DNA of 11,588 bases from Balneolaceae bacterium (GTDB lineage Bacteria; Bacteroidota; Rhodothermia; Balneolales; Balneolaceae), in contig JAASTO010000071.1 of assembly GCA_021767245.1 (NCBI GenBank), forward strand, positions 1-11,588, read 5' to 3'. A program made the position numbers and the translations under genes. Each line of letters starts with the position of its first letter. The stretch's first letter is position 1. This document shows positions 1 through 5,076 of this stretch, piece by piece. A model generated the notes under the pieces. It worked only from the letters and a program-made list of their open reading frames with translations, did not search any database and was not told where the DNA came from.

Positions 1-1257
1 CTCTCCCTCTGTATTAACATCTGGCTTGATACCTTCTACAAAATCCTCGTAGGTGAAACTTTGATGAAACGTAGTAAAGGCAATTCTCCTTTTCTTTGAC
101 TCTGCCCAGTCCGTAATTAGGAGTTCCCTATACCGTTTCGTCAGAGCTTCCCGATCATACTTATGTTCTTCGTAGAACTCAGGATCTACTATTTGCAAAG
201 ATTTATTGACCGTATAGAAAGTTTTACCTGTTCCCGGAGGGCCAAACAGTATGGAATTTAAACTACGATTTATTAAATGGTCGTCCATATTTCTATTCCC
301 TTCTTCTGGTTGAAATTCTTCTCCGGTTTTAGACAAAAACTCTTTTTTCGTACTACAAAAAATCACATCCTGTGTTAAAATGTGATGTGCATTATCACTA
401 TAAGAGTTTTTACTTCTGAGTTTCTTATGCTTTTGAATTATTTCGGGATGCTCCTCAATAATTTCTCTAACTTTTTCACAGACTTGAAAGTAGTTTATAA
501 TATTATCTTCGCTTGCAAACTTTGGAGCTGGGTCCAATCCCGTTAGATCACAAAAATCTTTATACATAGTGTATTTGTACAGATAGTATTTCTCAGGATA
601 ACGGAAAAATAGATAAACGGAAATTGCCCGGTCGTCTTGGTAATGATTCTTATCCTCTTTCCCCATTTCCGACAAAAACTCATCCGATTGCTTTTTGAAA
701 TGATTAACTCGGTCAAGCAAGTCTTGGTTTTCATCATACAGTTCCAGAAACATGTCCCTAACAGCTTCAGGTTTTTCACTTATGAATTCCATCATCATCT
801 TTCTTGGGTAGTACATCCCACTAACCCAAAGATTACAATTTGCTGGTTGAAAGGACTGATCAAACATGGCTTCAAAATCTTCAGCCTCTATATCCCAGTT
901 ATCTTGGAAGTTTTGAGTAGTTTCCCATTTGTATAATTCATCGTAATCAGGGTGGTCTATGAATTTTGAATATTGAGTCAATAGATCAGCCAAGTTTATT
1001 CCCGAGTTCTTCTCCACAATATCAAATCCTAAACTTTCTAAAAACTTATTCGTCGGCTCACCACCACTCCGTTCCCAAATCTTTTCTCCATTCATTTCTT
1101 CATGGGCATAGCGCATGATTTCTTTGGGTGGGAAAGTCTCTCCGTTAATAATTACATTATAGCCAATAGAAGAATGCAGATCTATTCCTTCATCTCTAAT
1201 TCTTTGTACCGCTTTTTCTATATGGTCCCGAGTTATTTTTTCAGGTTCAAATGCCAT
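1..1257 (-). CDS. mcrB: McrB-type AAA+ restriction NTPase with ScoMcrA-like N-terminal head domain; 3' end beyond window
   Basis: The frame opens at ATG 1257 and is unbroken for 419 codons to the left edge, so the C-terminal half of the motor domain is missing. Residues about 8-82 match the N-terminal head domain known from ScoMcrA-type enzymes: GYNVIINGETFPPKEIMRYA (32-51), then SGGEPTNKFLESLGFDIV (64-81). Residues about 90-240 form a helical middle part with aromatic-rich segments (YKWETTQNF, NLWVSGMYYPRKM) often seen in such McrB-like ATPases. The McrB motor starts near 335: Walker A GPPGTGKT (339-346) and FTTFHQSFTYEDFVEGIKP (395-413), the McrB signature. McrB proteins hydrolyse GTP to drive DNA translocation and, with the nuclease McrC, cut modified DNA. 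McrC would be expected just beyond position 1. No Shine-Dalgarno is visible; the start fits the head domain. Confidence 0.9.
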   Translation of the reverse strand, partial: MAFEPEKITRDHIEKAVQRIRDEGIDLHSSIGYNVIINGETFPPKEIMRYAHEEMNGEKIWERSGGEPTNKFLESLGFDIVEKNSGINLADLLTQYSKFIDHPDYDELYKWETTQNFQDNWDIEAEDFEAMFDQSFQPANCNLWVSGMYYPRKMMMEFISEKPEAVRDMFLELYDENQDLLDRVNHFKKQSDEFLSEMGKEDKNHYQDDRAISVYLFFRYPEKYYLYKYTMYKDFCDLTGLDPAPKFASEDNIINYFQVCEKVREIIEEHPEIIQKHKKLRSKNSYSDNAHHILTQDVIFCSTKKEFLSKTGEEFQPEEGNRNMDDHLINRSLNSILFGPPGTGKTFYTVNKSLQIVDPEFYEEHKYDREALTKRYRELLITDWAESKKRRIAFTTFHQSFTYEDFVEGIKPDVNTEGE

Positions 1258-1280
1258 TAAAAGATATAGTTGATTGGGAT

Positions 1281-1613
1281 TTAGCCCTTAATAAAATGAA
1301 TTTGATCATCATTTGCTTCATAGGTGCCAATTTTGAGTTTACCCTCTTTAATTAGCCCGGTAAAGTTTTCAGAAGAATGATCAGCCAAGGCTTTCCACAT
1401 GATTCGAAAAGGCATTTCGACTTTAGCTTCTTTATCACAAATGGCCTCAATACTGTCTGATTGATGAAGGCTGATTAAGCTCATGCTTTTGGGAGAAAAT
1501 TCTATGGTAAGCGGAAGTGTCATTCCTTTGGTCCTTGAATGAGAAATAGAGCCCCGAAGCTGTTTGAGAACTTTTCTAAGTCGAACTCTTTTGCATTTGA
1601 AGTAAACTGCCAT
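1281..1613 (-). CDS. Small protein of unknown function, strand-rich, possibly clamp-like
   Basis: A 110-residue protein I do not recognise. The first 30 residues are strongly basic (FKCKRVRLRKVLKQLRG, 5-21), followed by alternating strands: LPLTIEFSPKSMSLISL (33-49), SIEAICDKEAKVEMPF (54-69), a helix IMWKALADHS (71-80), then FTGLIKEGKLKIGTY (84-98) and QIHFI (104-108). That order of strand, strand, helix, strand, strand, with a P-[hydrophobic]-x-x-[hydrophobic] helix entry and a GKLKIG-type turn, recalls one domain of a sliding clamp (DnaN/PCNA fold). The resemblance is by pattern only and weak. It is 5 bp after the HEPN-like gene and 23 bp before mcrB, so probably co-transcribed. With a basic N-terminus, DNA binding is plausible. 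No signal peptide or membrane segment is seen. Confidence 0.7.
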   Translation of the reverse strand: MAVYFKCKRVRLRKVLKQLRGSISHSRTKGMTLPLTIEFSPKSMSLISLHQSDSIEAICDKEAKVEMPFRIMWKALADHSSENFTGLIKEGKLKIGTYEANDDQIHFIKG

Positions 1614-1618
1614 ATCAG

Positions 1619-2395
1619 TTAATCTGATTTTTCATATAGATCCTGTACTCTATCCAACACGATATCATAAACATAAACTTCTATCTTATCAGGACTAATT
1701 ACCTTACTACCATGAACAAAGTCATTAAGATCATTCAAATAATTGGACAATATCGAGCATGACAGTGAAAACTTTGGTTGGTTTTTTAAGAAACCAATTT
1801 TCTCTGCCAGGTGATCAAATTCTTCATTAGGAAAATTCTTTTCCATTATATCATCTACAGCTACATCTATTATTGTCCTCAACATAACTCCAGCAGCAAG
1901 GTAATTGCGTAATACTACACACTCTCTTAATTCCAGAATTAGCTTTTTGAGCTTTTCTGGAAAATCTATGTTCTTAATTACAATCGTACCTGTCTCAATT
2001 AAACGATAAATATAATCTGTTGGATGATACTTATTATAGAATAGCTCAAATTCAATATCATCTAGTCGTTTTTGATTAAATTCAGGTTTTAATAATTCTT
2101 CAATTTTATTCCCAAAACCCCTAATACCTTTATCTTCATTTTTCTTAAAACTGGCTATAAGTTGATCCCCATCTTTAAGAAACCCTTTTAGCTGTTTACG
2201 CAAGACTGGATCTGCGATTACCGGAATAGAAAAGTCTTTTGCCAACTCTAATAATATCTCTGCTCTCAGTTCCTTGTATTCGTAGAATAATGAATTAAAA
2301 TCACCATCTACCTCTTCAAAAAGAATTAGTATTAATTTTCTGCTTGTATCTTCAAGCTTATCTAAAGCTTGTTTTAACTTTTGCTCATTAATCAT
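1619..2395 (-). CDS. Unrecognised protein with DUF4145/HEPN-like C-terminal half
   Basis: I do not recognise this 258-residue protein as a whole. It is predicted almost entirely helical. Residues 1-110 are lysine- and glutamate-rich with no identifiable domain. The C-terminal part has the pattern of DUF4145/HEPN-type helical domains: LRNYLAAGVMLRTIIDVAVDD (162-182), then SNYLNDLNDFVHGSKV (217-232), where the conserved histidine of such folds would be H228. The strict R-x4-H motif is not seen in that place, so catalysis is doubtful and a binding or antitoxin-like role is possible. The gene is very AT-rich (about 28% GC in one 60-base sample). It starts 3 bp after the Ymh-family gene and ends 5 bp before the next, so it is firmly inside the operon leading to mcrB. 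A functional pair with the Ymh protein is inferred from order only. Confidence 0.75.
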   Translation of the reverse strand: MINEQKLKQALDKLEDTSRKLILILFEEVDGDFNSLFYEYKELRAEILLELAKDFSIPVIADPVLRKQLKGFLKDGDQLIASFKKNEDKGIRGFGNKIEELLKPEFNQKRLDDIEFELFYNKYHPTDYIYRLIETGTIVIKNIDFPEKLKKLILELRECVVLRNYLAAGVMLRTIIDVAVDDIMEKNFPNEEFDHLAEKIGFLKNQPKFSLSCSILSNYLNDLNDFVHGSKVISPDKIEVYVYDIVLDRVQDLYEKSD

Positions 2396-2398
2396 CTT

Positions 2399-3199
2399 TT
2401 AATCCTCCAATTTCCCGAACATCCAATTCACAAAAAGTAACATCTCAAAAGCTTCTTCAGGTGTACGGCGATCTTCATCACCGTGACTGAAGATATTTCG
2501 AATGCTGGACATCATACCCATAGCTAGCTTTTGATACCCTTCCTGAATTGTAGAGGAATTTTGCTGGCTTCCGGATGTGATAGTTATGGACGGGTTCTGT
2601 GGATTAAACACCTGTCCCATTAGGCTCGAACCTATCGCTGGGTTTCCCGTTTTATTCTGAATTTTGGCCTCAAACTTTTCACACGCTTTCCTTACCGCTT
2701 CATTAAAATGACCATCTTTAAATTTTTGTAGCGGATCACTTCTAATCTCGTCAACTAAAGGATGGTTTTCCAATCTTTTGACTAACTCTTTTGGCGGAAC
2801 CTGTATTTTCGGTACATCCGGGTTTAAATTGATAGCCTCAAGTTCATCATCAAGATCTATTTCTAACTGTTGAAGACAGTCTTGAAGCGCTTCAATTTCA
2901 TCTGATTTAATTGGTCTTCTTTTGTGCTTTCTGTATTGTTCTCCTTGTGCTAAGACCTTTCGAAGAATCGTGTATGGCAATCTCAGATGCTGTTGATAAA
3001 CTTTCCCAAAACCAAAGATCAGCCTTTGCTTTTTTGAACCATTACGGTCTAGATAGGAATGAACCCTGCTCTCTTTAAATATTGCTTCAAATGAATTTGC
3101 CGATTTACCCCAGGTTGAAATAGGCAGAAAGTCTTCAATTATCTCAACCAGTCGATTGATTTGCACCTTTTTATCTGCAGTGAGTCTACGTTCTGCCAT
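2399..3199 (-). CDS. TIGR02391 / Ymh-family protein with HEPN-like RxxxxH motif
   Basis: A 266-residue protein. Residues about 18-130 resemble the N-terminal region seen in many TIGR02391 proteins (SFEAIFKES, GSKKQRL, RKVLAQGEQYRKHKRRPI). Residues about 145-265 match the family core: LVDEIRSDPLQKFKDGHFNEAV (148-169), SSLMGQVFNPQNPSI (191-205) and MGMMSSIRNIFSHGDEDRRT (227-246). RNIFSH (R234-H239) has the R-x4-H form found in HEPN ribonucleases, so RNA cleavage is a plausible but unproven activity. Ymh-family genes are frequent in defence islands and prophages. The ATG at 3199 has no strong Shine-Dalgarno. The gene starts after a 79-bp gap from the chaperone gene and is probably first in the four-gene operon that ends in mcrB. 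Confidence 0.8.
   Translation of the reverse strand: MAERRLTADKKVQINRLVEIIEDFLPISTWGKSANSFEAIFKESRVHSYLDRNGSKKQRLIFGFGKVYQQHLRLPYTILRKVLAQGEQYRKHKRRPIKSDEIEALQDCLQQLEIDLDDELEAINLNPDVPKIQVPPKELVKRLENHPLVDEIRSDPLQKFKDGHFNEAVRKACEKFEAKIQNKTGNPAIGSSLMGQVFNPQNPSITITSGSQQNSSTIQEGYQKLAMGMMSSIRNIFSHGDEDRRTPEEAFEMLLFVNWMFGKLED
2404..2408 (-). promoter_or_regulatory. Strong Shine-Dalgarno for the 258-residue gene, inside the preceding gene
   Basis: GGAGG on the minus strand lies eight bases before ATG 2395 and within the last codons of the Ymh-family gene, whose stop is at 2399-2401. It is the strongest ribosome site in the window and suggests translational coupling of the two genes. Confidence 0.65.
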
Positions 3200-3278
3200 A
3201 TTTTGCTAGTTGACTTAGATATTTACTTCACTTGCCCCTCATCTAATCATTTATCGCTGTTAAATAAATAATATCTGA

Positions 3279-3743
3279 TTACTCTTCTGAACTCAAATCA
3301 AGTGGTTCCTTCAATGGAGAGGATTCATACATTTCTTCCGGATTGATTAACGGCATAACATTTTCAGCCAATATATTTCCCTCAGATTTTGCAGCCATAG
3401 CTCCTCGAGTAGTTGAAAGAGCGATACTTAAAAGCGTTACAGCAAGATTTTTAGGTAACAATAATTGCCCCTGATCATTGATTAACTCTTTCAATCCAGC
3501 AATTTTATATTTTGAAATCGTATGTATGAAACCTATTACCGTTTCAGCTTTTTTACCTATCTGAGCCTGCACTTTCATTTCTATCGTGAAGAGATTTTCA
3601 TCGACATTCACTGTAGGCCGAAACTGAATTTGATACCCAAAATCTTCTTTTTTAAAATCTTTGGGTGGCTTATCAAATGAATAAGAGTCTATTTCAAATG
3701 CGTTTAAGCCAAACGATACTTGTTTTTTTTGTTCTTCGCTCAT
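3279..3743 (-). CDS. SecB-like chaperone of the toxin-antitoxin-chaperone system
   Basis: A 154-residue protein that fits the SecB fold by its run of motifs. These are an N-terminal strand (YSFDKPPKDF, 21-30), a central hairpin (FTIEMKVQAQIG, 52-63; ETVIGFIHTISKYKIAGL, 67-84), a long helix with the LLPKNLAVTLLSIALSTTRG pattern (95-114) matching the Pxa...i..l..rG region of SecB, and a PLINPEEMY end (131-139) matching SecB's PvNFdaLY. It has an acidic C-terminal tail. It overlaps the antitoxin gene by ATGA, so it is translated with it. In known TAC systems the SecB-like partner binds the antitoxin tail, protects it from protease and enables toxin neutralisation. A general SecB export role is less likely given this position, but cannot be excluded if no other secB exists in the genome. 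Confidence 0.8.
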   Translation of the reverse strand: MSEEQKKQVSFGLNAFEIDSYSFDKPPKDFKKEDFGYQIQFRPTVNVDENLFTIEMKVQAQIGKKAETVIGFIHTISKYKIAGLKELINDQGQLLLPKNLAVTLLSIALSTTRGAMAAKSEGNILAENVMPLINPEEMYESSPLKEPLDLSSEE

Positions 3744-4261
3744 GCTGCAGGATCTAAAGTATAGTTTGTATCACTCTCAAGCTCTAAGCCTTCAAGTAAT
3801 TCATTGAAATCTATTGGTTCACTACCAGAGCTTTCACCTACGGTTGTACTATAAAACTCACCTTCTTCAATAAAACCTTCACCTTCTAATCGGTAATGCT
3901 TATTCAAAGCTTCCTGTTGAATTTTAAAGTGATCTGCAATTTTTCGAATGACGTTTTTAGACATACGTTTTTTGTAATTCAGGATCTCAGAGATATAGCT
4001 TTTTCCTACCTCTGCAATCTTTGCAAGATCATTTTGTGATAACTCGTGGTCTTCCATTAAGGATTTGATGAGTTCTACAGGGTCCATTTCGGGAATAGAA
4101 CGGTGTTGGTCATCCCAAGTTTTGATGAGTAAATACAGTAATTCATACTCATCCACAGTGTCCTCACTTTCCAGGCCGGATGTAACTAATTCTTCAAGTT
4201 GGTCGCAGTATTCGTAATACTGCTCATCATTTTTTATGACGGTATATTTTAATTCAGACAT
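3740..4261 (-). CDS. higA: HigA-type XRE antitoxin with extended C-terminal (chaperone-addiction) tail
   Basis: Antitoxin that should bind HigB and repress the operon. Numbered from the ATG at 4261: residues about 1-60 are an acidic N-terminal region; 61-118 form a Cro/C1-type helix-turn-helix (ELSQNDLAKIAEVGKSYISE, 73-92); about 120-173 are an acidic, likely disordered tail with scattered aromatic residues (GEFYSTT, IDFNELLEGL, NYTLDPAA). Ordinary HigA proteins are shorter; an extra C-terminal tail is the hallmark of antitoxins that must be held by a SecB-like chaperone to fold and escape proteolysis. An in-frame ATG exists two codons upstream (4267), but GGAG at 4269-4272 is one base from that ATG and seven bases from ATG 4261, so the latter is chosen. 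The stop overlaps the chaperone start as ATGA. Confidence 0.9.
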   Translation of the reverse strand: MSELKYTVIKNDEQYYEYCDQLEELVTSGLESEDTVDEYELLYLLIKTWDDQHRSIPEMDPVELIKSLMEDHELSQNDLAKIAEVGKSYISEILNYKKRMSKNVIRKIADHFKIQQEALNKHYRLEGEGFIEEGEFYSTTVGESSGSEPIDFNELLEGLELESDTNYTLDPAA

Positions 4262-4268
4262 TTTCATT

Positions 4269-4272
4269 CTCC
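4269..4272 (-). promoter_or_regulatory. Ribosome binding site that decides the higA start
   Basis: GGAG on the minus strand lies one base before ATG 4267 but seven bases before ATG 4261. The spacing favours 4261 as the true start and shortens the antitoxin by two residues. Confidence 0.55.
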
Positions 4273-4281
4273 ATTCTAATA

Positions 4282-4620
4282 CTAAAATTCATCCACCGTG
4301 TATTGTTCTCCTTTCTTACACAACTTATTGTATTCTGCGTGTGTCCCTATCCATTTAATAAAAAGGGTAACGGTGTCTATTTGTTCGTTAAAGTAGTATT
4401 CGCATAACACTCGGTGATTATTTCCACCTATATCAAAAAACACTCTATTACTTCCTCTACCTAGTAAGCTGGCACTAGCAAAGGTAGCTTTAACATCTGT
4501 GGGTTCTTCCCAATCTCCATGTTCTACCTTATATATCCATTCTTCAAATGAAGATAGGGAAGCTGCATGCTTCTCAGCATACGCTAAAGCGGTTTTTGCT
4601 TTTATCAGGTGAACTTTCAT
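4282..4620 (-). CDS. higB: HigB-family toxin (mRNA interferase) of a toxin-antitoxin-chaperone operon
   Basis: A 112-residue basic protein of the HigB toxin family, members of which cleave translated mRNA on the ribosome when not neutralised. The family signature is clear: VFFDIGGNNHRV at residues 60-71, a central YYF strand, then LFIKWIGTHAEYNKL at 86-100. The usual C-terminal histidine in the GTHAEY motif is present at position 93. Length is normal for the family. The gene lies first in its operon, 21 bp before the preferred antitoxin start, the toxin-first order of higBA loci and of the Mycobacterium tuberculosis HigB1-HigA1-SecB-TA module. The ATG follows directly on a possible operator. 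Nothing looks truncated, so the toxin is likely active. Confidence 0.92.
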   Translation of the reverse strand: MKVHLIKAKTALAYAEKHAASLSSFEEWIYKVEHGDWEEPTDVKATFASASLLGRGSNRVFFDIGGNNHRVLCEYYFNEQIDTVTLFIKWIGTHAEYNKLCKKGEQYTVDEF

Positions 4621-4637
4621 TTAGTAAACGTTTCTAA
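4621..4637 (-). promoter_or_regulatory. Possible higBA operator: imperfect dyad abutting the higB start
   Basis: The 17 bases before the higB ATG read TTAGAAACGTTTACTAA on the minus strand, with TTAG/CTAA arms around the palindromic octamer AAACGTTT. HigA-type antitoxins usually repress their own promoter through such dyads. Just upstream, TAGTTTAG resembles the Bacteroidota -7 element TAnnTTTG with one mismatch. This is a guess from position and symmetry only. Confidence 0.25.
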
Positions 4638-4642
4638 ACTAC

Positions 4643-4665
4643 AAAAAAGTTCGCTAATTGCGAAC
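4643..4665 (-). terminator. Rho-independent terminator after the small CxxC gene
   Basis: On the minus strand, GTTCGC-AATTA-GCGAAC forms a perfect 6-bp stem with a 5-base loop and is followed at once by six T residues. It begins 15 bases after the stop of the CxxC gene, the right place for an intrinsic terminator that separates it from the toxin-antitoxin operon. The short stem leaves some doubt, and the same dyad could instead be bound by the HigA antitoxin. Confidence 0.6.
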
Positions 4666-4680
4666 ATGTGCGATTTATAT

Positions 4681-4941
4681 TTAATTTCCATACTGCGGAT
4701 AGACCTTCCCCTCTTCCGGTTTTTCAGGATACCCATTAGCATCGCGAATTTTCTCCCATTCCCAGGCGTCTATTACCGCATCTCCATCGCAGTCTTCATA
4801 ATAGCACATTTCCATTAAATGGCCTTCTTCGTTTACTTCGGTTCGGTACTCGTCTTCTTTATACGCTCTCTCACAGTGTAAACACCATAAGTAACCGGAT
4901 TCGGCTTTACCGAACATAGATTCTCTGTCTGTTGGACTCAT
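4681..4941 (-). CDS. Small conserved CxxC/CxxxxC protein, putative zinc-binding, function unknown
   Basis: An 86-residue acidic protein with two cysteine pairs, C20-x2-C23 (WCLHCERAY) and C46-x4-C51 (CYYEDC), spaced as in a small zinc ribbon. The tail is rich in aromatic and acidic residues (DAWEWEKIRD, 58-67) and there is no signal peptide or membrane segment, so a cytoplasmic location is expected. I recall similar small proteins with a WCLHCERAY-type motif as uncharacterised in various bacteria, but cannot verify it here. It lies 135 bp after the AlbA_2 gene, across the repeat cluster, and 60 bp before the toxin gene. A candidate terminator follows its stop, so it is probably the last gene of the upstream unit or a single-gene transcript. 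The ATG at 4941 is the only start giving the full cysteine-containing protein; no clear Shine-Dalgarno precedes it. Function cannot be assigned. Confidence 0.75.
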   Translation of the reverse strand: MSPTDRESMFGKAESGYLWCLHCERAYKEDEYRTEVNEEGHLMEMCYYEDCDGDAVIDAWEWEKIRDANGYPEKPEEGKVYPQYGN

Positions 4942-4971
4942 CTTATATGTTTGTTTTATGATTAACTAAAA

Positions 4972-5076
4972 ATGTCCCAATTATGTCCCCATTATGGCGC
5001 AATTGGCTCTATTCTGGTGCAACCATGGTGCAACCATGGTGCAACCATGGTGCAATTGGTGCAATTATGGTGCAAT
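4972..5076. repeat. 11-bp direct-repeat cluster, TTGCACCATGG-type units
   Basis: Read on the minus strand immediately after the TGA of the AlbA_2 gene, the sequence is a run of related units: TTGCACCATAA, TTGCACCAA, three identical copies of TTGCACCATGG, TTGCACCA followed by a 12-bp interruption, TTGCGCCATAA, TGGGGACATAA and TTGGGACATTT. Most units are 11 bp, about one helical turn, so the shared TTGCACCA core falls on the same face of the DNA. Since 11 is not a multiple of 3, changes in copy number would shift any reading frame crossing it. All three minus-strand frames meet a stop within or just after the array. It may be a protein-binding array, a slippage-prone tract, or the remnant of a repeat-encoded C-terminal extension of the upstream gene. 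Confidence 0.9.

Noticed and set aside
637..936. Plus-strand frame of 99 codons and minus-strand frame 543-779 within the mcrB region
   Set aside because: Both overlap the unbroken 419-codon McrB frame, whose motifs are clear; they are shadows.
3200..3278. Imperfect AT-rich dyads (ATTTAT/ATAAAT and AGATATT/AATATCT) in the gap before the Ymh-family gene, as terminator or operator
   Set aside because: The arms are pure or nearly pure A/T and short, with no following T run; likely chance in AT-rich DNA. A promoter is expected here but no convincing -33/-7 pair is visible.
4972..5076. CRISPR array
   Set aside because: Units are 11 bp with no unique spacers between them, and no cas genes are present.
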